This document shows positions 1 to 8,755 of a DNA stretch of 64,000 bases, one piece after another. Source of the stretch: Sulfuritalea sp. (GTDB lineage: Bacteria; Pseudomonadota; Gammaproteobacteria; Burkholderiales; Rhodocyclaceae). The notes beneath the pieces were generated by a model. That model ran no database searches, was not told the DNA's origin, and was given only the letters and a program-made list of their open reading frames with translations. The stretch is from the NCBI GenBank assembly GCA_023700805.1, contig JAMPYF010000002.1, positions 1 through 64,000 of the forward strand. Reading direction: 5' to 3'. The position numbers and the translations under genes are program-made. Numbering within the stretch: position 1 is the first letter of the stretch; each line of letters opens with the position of its first letter.

Positions 1-771
<771 letters not shown>

Positions 772-825
772 CTATGCGCCGGCCTAGTTTGCGACGGGCC
801 CCCGTCATCTACCCCACTTGCCGCC

Positions 826-1113
826 ATGTCCCTGAATCTGGAAGACGTCTCCCGCATCGCCCTTTTGTCCCGCATCGAACTCTCGGCGGCGGAGCGCGCA
901 AGCACGCGCGACCAGTTGAACGACATCCTCGGTTTCATCGAGCAATTGCAGGCCGTCGATACCGCCGGCATCGAGCCGATGGCGCATGCCGTCGATGTGG
1001 TGCAGCGCCTGCGCGCCGACGTCGTCACCGAGACCGACCGCCGCGCCGATTTCCAGGCCGTGGCGCCGGAAACCGAGGCCGGGCTGTATCTTGTTCCGCG
1101 AGTTGTGGAATGA
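826..1113 (+). CDS. gatC: Glutamyl-/aspartyl-tRNA(Gln/Asn) amidotransferase subunit C
   Basis: Small scaffold subunit of the GatCAB amidotransferase, which converts Glu-tRNA(Gln) or Asp-tRNA(Asn) to the correctly amidated form. The 95-residue product begins [20 protein letters not shown] and carries the family features: an N-terminal helix, the [11 protein letters not shown] segment, and a C-terminal [22 protein letters not shown] tail. The start at the ATG after GCC GCC is chosen because longer readings have no homology upstream. Its TGA stop overlaps the ATG of gatA (ATGA), implying translational coupling in a gatC-gatA-gatB operon. Confidence 0.95.
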   Translation: MSLNLEDVSRIALLSRIELSAAERASTRDQLNDILGFIEQLQAVDTAGIEPMAHAVDVVQRLRADVVTETDRRADFQAVAPETEAGLYLVPRVVE

Positions 1114-2594
1114 GCGAGCTGATCAATTCCTCGCTGCGCGAGCTGTCCGCAGCGCTGGCAGCCAAGAAAGTCTCGGCCGTCGAGCTGGCCGCTTTGTTCC
1201 TCGACCGCATCGAGCGGCTCAATCCCGGCCTCAACGCCTTCATCGCGCTCGACCGCGACAAGACCCTGGCCCAGGCGCAAGCCGCCGACGAGACCCGCAG
1301 AGTTGGCGCTGGCGCCCCGGCGATTTCGCCTCTGTGCGGCATCCCCTTGGCGCACAAGGACATTTTCTGCACCAGGGGCTGGCGCACGAGCTGCGGCTCG
1401 AAGATGCTGGAGAACTTCGTCGCCCCCTACGACGCCCATGTCGTCGAAAAGCTCGCTGGCGCCGGCATGGTCATGCTGGGCAAGCTCAACATGGACGAGT
1501 TCGCCATGGGTTCGTCGAACGAATCCTCGTATTTCGGCCCGGTGAAGAACCCCTGGGATATCTCCTGCGTGCCCGGCGGTTCCTCGGGCGGCTCGGCGGC
1601 CGCCATCGCGGCGCGGCTGACCCCGGCGGCGACCGGCACCGACACTGGCGGCTCGATCCGCCAGCCGGCGGCCCTGTGCGGTCTGACCGGGCTCAAGCCG
1701 ACCTATGGCGCGGTGTCGCGCTACGGCATGATCGCCTTCGCCTCCAGCCTCGACCAGGCCGGGCCGATGGCGAAGAGCGCCGAAGACTGCGCGCTGCTGC
1801 TCAACGCCATGGCCGGTTTCGATGCGCGCGACTCCACCTCGCTCGAACGCCCGGCCGAGGATTACACGCGCGACCTGGACCAGCCGGCCGCCCTGCAGGG
1901 TTTGCGAATCGGCCTGCCCAGGGAATTCTTCGGCGCGGGCATGGACGAAGACGTGCGCGCCGCGGTCGAGGCGGCGCTGGCCGAATACCGCAAGCTGGGC
2001 GCGACCACGGTCGAGGTGCAGCTGCCCAATTCCGGCCTTTCGGTGCCGGCCTATTACGTGATCGCCCCGGCCGAGGCCAGTTCCAACCTCTCGCGCTTCG
2101 ACGGCGTGCGCTACGGCTATCGTGCGCCCGACTATGCCGACCTGGCCGAGATGTACTCGCGCAGCCGGGCGCAGGGCTTCGGCGCCGAGGTCAAGCGCCG
2201 GATACTGATCGGCACTTATGTGTTGTCCCACGGCTATTACGACGCCTACTACCTCCAGGCGCAGAAGATCCGCCGCCTGATCGCCGCCGACTTCAAGGCC
2301 GCCTTCCAGCAATGCGACGTGATCATGGGGCCGACCTCGCCCTCGGTGGCCTTCGCCTTCGGCGCCAAGAGCGCCGATCCGGTGCAGATGTACCTGTCGG
2401 ACATCTACACCATCTCCACCAACCTCGCCGGCCTGCCGGGCATGTCGCTGCCCTGCGGCTTCGGCCGGAACAACATGCCGGTGGGCCTGCAGATCATCGG
2501 AAACCTGTTTGATGAAGCCAGAATGCTGAACGTTGCGCACAAATACCAGCAAGTTACTGACTGGCACACCCGGATGCCGGAGGGCCTGAAATGA
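1110..2594 (+). CDS. gatA: Glutamyl-/aspartyl-tRNA amidotransferase subunit A
   Basis: Catalytic amidase subunit of GatCAB: hydrolyses glutamine and channels ammonia to the tRNA-bound glutamate or aspartate. 494 residues, normal length. The amidase signature is present, with the Lys in the AHKD segment and the [10 protein letters not shown] and [13 protein letters not shown] stretches that supply the cis-Ser and nucleophilic Ser. It overlaps gatC by four bases at the start and gatB by four at the end. Around codons 60-70 the coding sequence contains a GTTGGCGCTGGCG stretch (about 1301-1313) matching the short dispersed repeat seen elsewhere in the window, read as RVGAGAPA. Confidence 0.96.
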   Translation: MSELINSSLRELSAALAAKKVSAVELAALFLDRIERLNPGLNAFIALDRDKTLAQAQAADETRRVGAGAPAISPLCGIPLAHKDIFCTRGWRTSCGSKMLENFVAPYDAHVVEKLAGAGMVMLGKLNMDEFAMGSSNESSYFGPVKNPWDISCVPGGSSGGSAAAIAARLTPAATGTDTGGSIRQPAALCGLTGLKPTYGAVSRYGMIAFASSLDQAGPMAKSAEDCALLLNAMAGFDARDSTSLERPAEDYTRDLDQPAALQGLRIGLPREFFGAGMDEDVRAAVEAALAEYRKLGATTVEVQLPNSGLSVPAYYVIAPAEASSNLSRFDGVRYGYRAPDYADLAEMYSRSRAQGFGAEVKRRILIGTYVLSHGYYDAYYLQAQKIRRLIAADFKAAFQQCDVIMGPTSPSVAFAFGAKSADPVQMYLSDIYTISTNLAGLPGMSLPCGFGRNNMPVGLQIIGNLFDEARMLNVAHKYQQVTDWHTRMPEGLK

Positions 2595-4051
2595 CCCGCG
2601 CAGCGCAGTGGGAAGTCGTGATCGGGCTGGAAACCCACGCCCAGCTGCAAACCAGATCGAAGATATTTTCCGGCAGCAGCATCGCCTTCGGTGCCGAGCC
2701 CAATGTCCAGGCCAGCGCGGTCGATATCGCGCTGCCCGGCGTGTTGCCGGTGCTCAACCGCGAGGCCGTCGTCTGCGCCATCAAGTTCGGCCTCGCCGTC
2801 GGCGCCACGATCGCGCCGCGCTCGGTGTTCGCGCGCAAGAACTACTTCTACCCCGATCTGCCCAAGGGCTACCAGATCAGCCAGTTCGAGATCCCCGTGG
2901 TCTCCGGCGGCGGCCTGGCGATAAGACTTGGTGCTGGCGATACGGCAAGTGAGAAGTTCGTCCATCTGACGCGCGCCCACCTCGAAGAGGATGCCGGCAA
3001 ATCCCTGCACGAGGATTTCCACGGCCGCACCGGCATCGACCTCAACCGCGCCGGCACGCCGCTTCTGGAGATCGTCACCGAGCCGGACATGCGTTCCTCG
3101 GCCGAGGCCGTGGCCTACGCCCGCGCGCTGCACGCGCTGGTGCAATGGATAGGCATCTGCGACGGCAACATGCAGGAAGGCTCATTCCGCTGCGACGCCA
3201 ACGTTTCGGTGCGCCGTCCGGGTGAGCCGCTCGGCACCCGACGCGAGATCAAGAACCTGAATTCCTTCCGCTTCATGCAGCAGGCGATCGACTTCGAGGT
3301 GCAGTGGCAGATCGCCGAAATCGAGGAGGGCCGCGCGATTCGCCAGGCCACGGTGCTGTTCGATCCCGACACGGGCGAGACGCGCTCGATGCGCACCAAG
3401 GAAGACGCCCACGACTACCGTTATTTCCCCGACCCCGACCTGCTGCCGCTGGAAATCAAGGCGGACTGGATCGACGAGGTGAAGTCAGGCTTGCCCGAAC
3501 TGCCGCAGGCCATGCAGCAGCGCTTCCAGTCCGAGCTCGGGCTTTCCCCCTACGATGCGGCGGCGCTGACGGCGTCGCGCGAAATGGCGGCCTACTTCGA
3601 GGCCGCGCTGGAGTCGGCCGGCCGCGAGAACGCCAAGCCGGTCGCCAACTGGATCATGGGTGAGCTGTCGGCGCGCCTCAACAAGGAGGGGCTGGAGATT
3701 GCCGCCGCTCCGCTGTCGGCGCCGCAACTCGCCGGCATCGTGCGCCGCATTGCCGACAACACGATTTCCAACAAGATTGCCAGGGATGTCTTCGACGCGC
3801 TCTGGGCCGGCGACGGCAAGGACGCCGACGCCGTGATCTCGGCACGAGGCTGGAAGCAGATCACCGATACCGGCGCGATCGAGGCGCTGGTCGACGAAGT
3901 GCTGGCCGCCAATCAGAAGTCGGTCGACGAATACCGTGCCGGCAAGGAAAAGGCCGTCAATGCCCTGGTCGGGCAGGCCATGAAGGCGACCCGCGGCAAG
4001 GCCAATCCGCAACAGGTCACCGACCTGCTGAAGAAAAAACTCGGCGCCTGA
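2591..4051 (+). CDS. gatB: Aspartyl/glutamyl-tRNA amidotransferase subunit B
   Basis: tRNA-binding and kinase subunit of GatCAB, which phosphorylates the misacylated amino acid before amidation. 486 residues with the conserved opening [13 protein letters not shown], the [10 protein letters not shown] and [13 protein letters not shown] segments, the [13 protein letters not shown] motif and a C-terminal YqeY-like tail domain. It overlaps gatA by ATGA. The strand between the two conserved N-terminal motifs is a little long and contains [10 protein letters not shown], encoded by DNA resembling the short dispersed repeat (about 2923-2950); this looks like an in-frame insertion in a variable loop. 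Confidence 0.96.
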   Translation: MTRAAQWEVVIGLETHAQLQTRSKIFSGSSIAFGAEPNVQASAVDIALPGVLPVLNREAVVCAIKFGLAVGATIAPRSVFARKNYFYPDLPKGYQISQFEIPVVSGGGLAIRLGAGDTASEKFVHLTRAHLEEDAGKSLHEDFHGRTGIDLNRAGTPLLEIVTEPDMRSSAEAVAYARALHALVQWIGICDGNMQEGSFRCDANVSVRRPGEPLGTRREIKNLNSFRFMQQAIDFEVQWQIAEIEEGRAIRQATVLFDPDTGETRSMRTKEDAHDYRYFPDPDLLPLEIKADWIDEVKSGLPELPQAMQQRFQSELGLSPYDAAALTASREMAAYFEAALESAGRENAKPVANWIMGELSARLNKEGLEIAAAPLSAPQLAGIVRRIADNTISNKIARDVFDALWAGDGKDADAVISARGWKQITDTGAIEALVDEVLAANQKSVDEYRAGKEKAVNALVGQAMKATRGKANPQQVTDLLKKKLGA

Positions 4052-4069
4052 CCCGGCGCCTGGGGAAAC

Positions 4070-4795
4070 TTATTCGGCCGGCTTCTTCGAGGACGGCGCG
4101 GCCGGCTTCGACGGCGCCGCAGGCGCGGCGGCAGGCTCCGCGGCGGGTGCGGGAGCCGGCGCGGCGGCAGGCGCGGCTTCCATCGGCTTCTTGCCGGTCA
4201 GTTCAAGATAGCGCTTCTTCTCGTCGGCGAAGCGGCTGCGGACCTCGTCCATTTCCTTGGACTTGGCGGCGACCGCGGTCTTTTGCGCCGCGATCTCCTT
4301 CTCGTTGTCGCGGATATCGGCCTTGACCTGCTCGGGCAAAGGCTTGCCCTTGTAGAACTCCCTGTCGCTTTCAAGCTTCTTCTTGCGCTTGTTGGCTTCC
4401 TCCAGCCGCTGCTGGGCCTGCTTCATGTTCTTCTCGACTTCGGCCAGGGCGCGGGTCTGGGCCGAGTTGATGTCCTTTTCGCTGGAATAGGTCGCCAGCA
4501 AGGCCAGATTGCGCCGCCGCTCCTCGGCGGCCCGCTTGGCTTCCTCCTCCTTCCTGGCCAGTTCGGCGGCGCGGCGCGCCTGCTGCTCCGCGGTCAGCGG
4601 CGCCTCGACCTTTTTCGAGACAAAGCCGCGATTGTCGCGTTCCTCGTAGGCCCGACCCTGGCAGGCGGTCGGCAGGAAATCGCCGCAGACCTTGCGCCCG
4701 TTGGCGTCATCGCAGCAATAGATGCGGGTCTGGGCGGCGGCGCCCAGGGCCAGCAGGGCGGAGGAGGCAAACAGCAGGGCGGAATTCAGGCGCAT
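4070..4795 (-). CDS. Secreted coiled-coil protein with DUF4124-like N-terminus
   Basis: Function unknown. The 241-residue product starts with a signal peptide (MRLNSALLFASSALLALGAA, then AQT) and a short Cys-containing segment, IYCCDDANGRKVCGD, resembling the DUF4124 start found in many betaproteobacterial envelope proteins. A long highly charged helix follows (roughly residues 65-185, rich in Glu, Lys, Arg and Ala; probable coiled coil) and then an Ala/Pro-rich low-complexity tail. An ATG ten codons upstream is possible but would bury the signal peptide. It converges with gatB, 18 bases from its stop, and follows pyrE on the same strand. Confidence 0.7.
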   Translation of the reverse strand: MRLNSALLFASSALLALGAAAQTRIYCCDDANGRKVCGDFLPTACQGRAYEERDNRGFVSKKVEAPLTAEQQARRAAELARKEEEAKRAAEERRRNLALLATYSSEKDINSAQTRALAEVEKNMKQAQQRLEEANKRKKKLESDREFYKGKPLPEQVKADIRDNEKEIAAQKTAVAAKSKEMDEVRSRFADEKKRYLELTGKKPMEAAPAAAPAPAPAAEPAAAPAAPSKPAAPSSKKPAE

Positions 4796-4824
4796 GGGGG
4801 TTCTCCCTGGAGGTGTGGAAGGCA

Positions 4825-5493
4825 TCAGTCGATGCCGTAACGCAGCCGATAGGCACGCACGGCGGCGAGCTTGCTTTCAAGTTCCGAATGGCCGGACAGA
4901 TAATCGATCAAATCGGTCAGGCTGGCAACGCTGATCACCGGCATGCCGTAATTTCGTTCCACTTCCTGTACCGCCGAAAGCTCACCCTGGCCGCGTTCCT
5001 GGCGATCGAGCGCAATCAGCACGGCGGCCGGTTCGGCGCCGGCGGCGCGAATCAGTTCCACCGATTCGCGGACCGAAGTGCCCGCGGAAATCACGTCGTC
5101 GATGATCAGCACGCGTCCCTTGAGCGGCGCCCCGACCAGCGTGCCGCCTTCGCCGTGGTCCTTGGCTTCCTTGCGGTTATAGGCATAGGGCGTGTTGTGC
5201 CCCAGGCCGGCGAGGGCCATGGCGGTGCCCGCGGCGAGCGGAATGCCCTTGTAGGCGGGGCCGAACAGCACATCGAACTGCAGGCCGGCCGCCAGCATGC
5301 GGCGCGCGTAGAAATCGCTGAGGCGCGCCAGGGATGCGCCATCGTTGAACAATCCGGCATTGAAGAAATAGGGGCTCAGGCGCCCGGCCTTGGTCTTGAA
5401 TTCGCCAAAGCGCAACACGCCCAGCTCGCAGGCGAAGGCGATAAACTCGCGGCTCAACTCGCTGGCGGCGGTGTGGTCGGCGTTCGCATTCAT
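4825..5493 (-). CDS. pyrE: Orotate phosphoribosyltransferase
   Basis: Converts orotate and PRPP to OMP in pyrimidine synthesis (cytoplasm). The product shows the family N-terminus ([19 protein letters not shown], here [19 protein letters not shown]), the catalytic-loop region [14 protein letters not shown], and the PRPP-binding motif [17 protein letters not shown]. The start MNANADHT is preferred; an ATG three codons upstream is an alternative. It is divergent from xth, with only about 15-26 bases between starts, so the two promoters must overlap. Confidence 0.94.
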   Translation of the reverse strand: MNANADHTAASELSREFIAFACELGVLRFGEFKTKAGRLSPYFFNAGLFNDGASLARLSDFYARRMLAAGLQFDVLFGPAYKGIPLAAGTAMALAGLGHNTPYAYNRKEAKDHGEGGTLVGAPLKGRVLIIDDVISAGTSVRESVELIRAAGAEPAAVLIALDRQERGQGELSAVQEVERNYGMPVISVASLTDLIDYLSGHSELESKLAAVRAYRLRYGID

Positions 5494-5519
5494 CCAGCGC
5501 ATTCTACATGCACAGACAC

Positions 5520-6317
5520 ATGCTCCGAATACTCACTCTGAATCTCAACGGCATCCGTTCCGCGGCCGGCAAGGGAATTTTCGACTGGCTGGCGACGCAG
5601 CAGGCCGACGTCGTCTGCGTCCAGGAACTCAAGGCGCAACTGCCCGACCTGAGCCCGGCGCTGCGCGCGCCGGCGGGCTTCAACGGCTTTTTCCACGCGG
5701 CCGAGAAAAAAGGCTACAGCGGCGTCGGCATCTATTCGCGGCAGGCGCCCGACCGCATCGTCGAGGGCTTCGGCAACCCCGAGTTCGACGCCGAAGGGCG
5801 CTACCTGCAGGCCGATTTCGGCAAGCTGTCGGTGGTCTCGCTCTACCTGCCCTCGGGTTCCAGTTCGGAGGAGCGGCAGCAGGCCAAGTTCCGTTTCCTC
5901 GACCAGTTCCGGCCGCAGCTGGAACGCCTGGCCGAGGATGCCCGGCGCGGCGGGCGGGAAATCCTGCTCTGCGGCGACTGGAACATCGCGCACCGGGAAA
6001 TCGACTTGAAGAACTGGAAGTCCAACCAGAAGAACTCCGGCTTCCTGCCCGAGGAGCGCGCCTGGCTGTCGTCGGTATTCGACGATCTGGGCTGGGTGGA
6101 CGTGCATCGGAAATTGCTGCCGGAAGCGACCGGAGAGGCTTACACCTGGTGGTCGAACCGGGGCCAGGCCTGGGCCAAGAACGTCGGCTGGCGCATCGAC
6201 TACCAGATCGCGACGCCGGGCCTCGCCGCTGCTGCACGCCGGGCGTCGGTCTTCAAGGAGCAGCGTTTCTCCGATCACGCGCCGCTGACGGTGGATTACG
6301 ACTTTACTTGCGTATGA
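5520..6317 (+). CDS. xth: Exodeoxyribonuclease III / AP endonuclease
   Basis: Base-excision repair nuclease that cleaves at abasic sites and digests 3' ends of duplex DNA. About 265 residues. Conserved metal and catalytic motifs are visible: [11 protein letters not shown] at the N-terminus, VCVQELKAQ (Glu), [26 protein letters not shown] (Asp/Asn), [10 protein letters not shown] and the final [13 protein letters not shown] (Asp-His). The ATG giving [11 protein letters not shown] fits the family best; another ATG lies four codons upstream. Divergent from pyrE. Confidence 0.93.
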   Translation: MLRILTLNLNGIRSAAGKGIFDWLATQQADVVCVQELKAQLPDLSPALRAPAGFNGFFHAAEKKGYSGVGIYSRQAPDRIVEGFGNPEFDAEGRYLQADFGKLSVVSLYLPSGSSSEERQQAKFRFLDQFRPQLERLAEDARRGGREILLCGDWNIAHREIDLKNWKSNQKNSGFLPEERAWLSSVFDDLGWVDVHRKLLPEATGEAYTWWSNRGQAWAKNVGWRIDYQIATPGLAAAARRASVFKEQRFSDHAPLTVDYDFTCV

Positions 6318-6388
6318 CATGGATCATTGCGGCGCAGCGACAAAATGGGTAGCCTTCAACTGCAAGACCTTTATTCCAGGAGAGAAAC

Positions 6389-6700
6389 ATGAGCGACATG
6401 ACTGACGTAACCAAGGACAAACTGATCGCCGACGTAAAACTGGTGATCGCCGACACGGAAGAACTGCTGCGCGCCACCGCGGGCCAGGCCGGTGAGAAAG
6501 TCGCCGAGATCCGCGCCCGGACCCAGGACAGCTTGGCTGCCGCCAAGATCAAGCTGGCCGAAGCCGAGGCTGTCGTGGTGGACAAGGCCAAGCAGGTCGG
6601 CCGCGCCGCTGACGATTATGTGCATGACAATCCCTGGCGTTCGGTCGGAGTCGCGGCCGGATTCGGATTCATCGTCGGCCTGCTGATCGGTCGTCGCTGA
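6389..6700 (+). CDS. DUF883 (ElaB/YqjD-type) C-tail-anchored membrane protein
   Basis: 103 residues: an amphipathic, alanine- and glutamate-rich helical region followed by a single C-terminal glycine-rich membrane segment ending GLLIGRR, the pattern of ElaB/YqjD/DUF883 proteins. E. coli YqjD is reported to associate with ribosomes at the inner membrane; that role here is only by family. A good ribosome-binding site (AGGAGAG) precedes the ATG. It heads a run with a YqjE-type and a YqjK-like gene, the same trio as E. coli yqjDEK. Confidence 0.85.
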   Translation: MSDMTDVTKDKLIADVKLVIADTEELLRATAGQAGEKVAEIRARTQDSLAAAKIKLAEAEAVVVDKAKQVGRAADDYVHDNPWRSVGVAAGFGFIVGLLIGRR

Positions 6701-6708
6701 ACCCGGCC

Positions 6709-7122
6709 ATGGCTGATGCGGCCGGCGGCACGCCGGAGCAGCGCGGCTTGTTCGCATCGAGCAAGGGTTTGCTCGGCAGCGGCGTCAAGTTGCTGCACAA
6801 TCGCCTCGAACTCCTCGGCGTCGAACTGGCCGAGGAGAGGGTGCGGCTGATTTCCCTGCTGGCTTATGGCGCCGCCGCCTTTCTGTGCATCGCTGCCGGG
6901 CTGGTCTTCCTGGCCATCCTGCTCACCGTGATGCTGTGGGACAGCCAACGCCTGCTTGCCCTCGGCGTTTTTTCGGCGCTTTTCCTCGGCGCCGGCGGCG
7001 TCAGCCTGGCGCTGGCGCTGAGTCGGGCGCGCGCCGGCTCGAAGCTGTTCTCCGGCAGCCTGGCCGAACTGCGCAAGGACCGGGATGCCTTGTCGGGCAG
7101 GGACGGCGGCGGGTCGCTGTGA
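6709..7122 (+). CDS. YqjE-type (phage holin superfamily III, DUF1469) membrane protein
   Basis: 137 residues with an amphipathic N-terminal helix ending in RVRLISLLAYG and two hydrophobic segments (about residues 46-70 and 76-100), then a basic cytoplasmic tail. This layout is that of the YqjE/DUF1469 family, of unknown molecular function. It starts eight bases after the DUF883 gene, and its TGA overlaps the GTG of the next small gene (GTGA), so the three are probably co-translated. Confidence 0.82.
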   Translation: MADAAGGTPEQRGLFASSKGLLGSGVKLLHNRLELLGVELAEERVRLISLLAYGAAAFLCIAAGLVFLAILLTVMLWDSQRLLALGVFSALFLGAGGVSLALALSRARAGSKLFSGSLAELRKDRDALSGRDGGGSL

Positions 7123-7415
7123 ACGCCGGTGCGCTCGAACTTGCCTTGAAGCGGCAGCGGTTGCAGATCGCCAGTGCGAACCTGCGCAGCGATTTCGGCC
7201 GCCATGCCGCCGGGCTGGCACCGGCTTTCGGCGCGGCGGATTGCGCGCTCGAAGGTGCACGCTGGATCGGGCGCAACCCGCAACTGGTGGTCGCCGCGGG
7301 CGTCGCGCTGGCCGTGGTCCGGCCGCGCAGGGCCTGGCGCTGGGGGCGTCGGGCGTTTGTCGGCTGGCAGGCATGGCGCCGCTTGCGCGAGTTCCTCGAC
7401 CGCCAGCCGGCCTGA
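7119..7415 (+). CDS. YqjK-like small protein
   Basis: 98-residue product starting at a GTG that overlaps the stop of the YqjE-type gene. The N-terminal part is helical and basic (ALELALKRQRLQIASANLR), the middle has one hydrophobic segment around LVVAAGVALAVV, and the C-terminus is Arg/Trp-rich. Position and layout match yqjK, third gene of the yqjDEK cluster; sequence similarity is weak by eye. A longer reading from an ATG far upstream would lie inside the YqjE gene in another frame and was rejected. Confidence 0.68.
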   Translation: MNAGALELALKRQRLQIASANLRSDFGRHAAGLAPAFGAADCALEGARWIGRNPQLVVAAGVALAVVRPRRAWRWGRRAFVGWQAWRRLREFLDRQPA

Positions 7416-7482
7416 TCCGCAGCAGGCAGCAGCGGGCGGCAGCGGGCGACGGCATGCAGATCGCGGCGATGAGCCCTGCACC

Positions 7483-8421
7483 ATGAAGTTCAAGGATTAT
7501 TACGAGATCCTCGGCCTGGCGCGCGGCGCAACCCAGGACGATGTCAAGCACGCCTACCGCAAGCTGGCGCGCAAATACCACCCGGACGTGAGCAAGGATC
7601 CCGACGCCGAGGCGCGCTTCAAGGAGCTGGGTGAAGCCTATGCGGTGCTGAAGGATCCCGAGAAGCGCGCGGCCTACGACCAGATGGGCAGCCAGTGGAA
7701 GGCCGGGCAGGACTTCCAGCCGCCGCCGGGCTGGGATACCGGCTTCGAGTTCAGCGGCGGCGACTTCGGCGCCGGACTTGGCGGCGAGCACAGCGACTTC
7801 TTCGAAGCCCTGTTCGGCCGCCATTTCGGGACCGGGCAGCGCGGGCACATGCGTGCCCAGGGTCAGGACCACCATGCCAAGGTGCAGATCGATCTGCTCG
7901 ATGCCTACCGTGGCGCCCAACGCTCCATCGCGCTGCGCATGCCGGCGCTCGACGCACAGGGCCGCGTCACCCTGCAGGAGCGCAAGCTCGACGTGAGCAT
8001 TCCCAAAGGCATTCGCGCCGGCCAGCACCTGCGTCTGGCCGGCCAGGGCGCGCCGGGGCTGGGCGGCGGCGCCGCGGGCGACCTCTACCTCGAAATCGTC
8101 TTCAAGCCAGATCCGAAGTTTCGCGCCGACGGCCGCGATGTCTATGCGGCCCTGCCGCTGGCGCCCTGGGAAGCGGCGCTGGGCGCCGCGGTGATGGCGC
8201 CGACGCCGGAAGGACCGGTGCGCCTGACGATTCCACCCGGCTCGGTGGCAGGGCGCCAGTTGCGCCTGAAAGGACGCGGCATTCCCGGCACGCCGCCGGG
8301 CGACCTGTACGTGGTGCTGACCATCGCCCTGCCGCCGGCCGACAGCGAAACCGCGCGCGAGGCCTACCGCGCGATGGCCAAGGCCTTCGACTTCAACCCC
8401 AGACAAGCCCGGGAGGAATGA
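7483..8421 (+). CDS. cbpA: DnaJ-class co-chaperone CbpA (curved-DNA-binding protein)
   Basis: J-domain co-chaperone that stimulates DnaK; family members also bind DNA. 312 residues. The J domain is at residues 1-70 with the HPD motif in KYHPDVSKD, followed by a Gly/Phe-rich linker and two C-terminal substrate-binding domains ending in PPGDLYVVLTIALPP. The cysteine-rich zinc domain of DnaJ is absent, which defines the CbpA type. Its TGA overlaps a possible ATG of the following cbpM-like gene, the usual partner. Confidence 0.93.
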   Translation: MKFKDYYEILGLARGATQDDVKHAYRKLARKYHPDVSKDPDAEARFKELGEAYAVLKDPEKRAAYDQMGSQWKAGQDFQPPPGWDTGFEFSGGDFGAGLGGEHSDFFEALFGRHFGTGQRGHMRAQGQDHHAKVQIDLLDAYRGAQRSIALRMPALDAQGRVTLQERKLDVSIPKGIRAGQHLRLAGQGAPGLGGGAAGDLYLEIVFKPDPKFRADGRDVYAALPLAPWEAALGAAVMAPTPEGPVRLTIPPGSVAGRQLRLKGRGIPGTPPGDLYVVLTIALPPADSETAREAYRAMAKAFDFNPRQAREE

Positions 8422-8426
8422 GCCCG

Positions 8427-8744
8427 ATGAACCCAATTGCCATGACATACATAGAGGGGCCGGTGGTCGAAGAGGAAGTCCGCTTTACGCTGGTGGAACT
8501 CTGTCAGGCCTGCAGCGCCGAACAGGAGCACGTGCTGGCCTGGGTGGTCGAAGGCGTGCTGGAACCGGTGGGCAGCTCCCCCCAGGACTGGCGCTTCAGC
8601 GGCGAATCGCTGCGCCGCGCGCGGCTGGCGCTGCGCCTCACGCAGGATCTGGAAATCAATCCGCCCGGCGTGGCGCTGGCGCTCGACCTGCTCGATGAAA
8701 TCGCCGCGTTGCGGGCACGGCTGCAGCGCGCCGGAGTCAGATGA
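8427..8744 (+). CDS. cbpM: CbpM-like chaperone modulator
   Basis: About 105 residues; MerR-like helical regulator that in E. coli binds the J domain of CbpA and inhibits its co-chaperone activity. The product shows the CbpM pattern: FTLVELCQACSAEQEHVLAW, a WRFSGESLRRARLALRLTQDL segment, and a C-terminal ALDLLDEIAALRARL helix. The start at 8427 follows GGGAGG at proper spacing; an in-frame ATG at 8418, overlapping the cbpA stop, is an alternative. Directly downstream of cbpA. Confidence 0.85.
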   Translation: MNPIAMTYIEGPVVEEEVRFTLVELCQACSAEQEHVLAWVVEGVLEPVGSSPQDWRFSGESLRRARLALRLTQDLEINPPGVALALDLLDEIAALRARLQRAGVR

Positions 8745-8755
8745 TGGACTAGGCC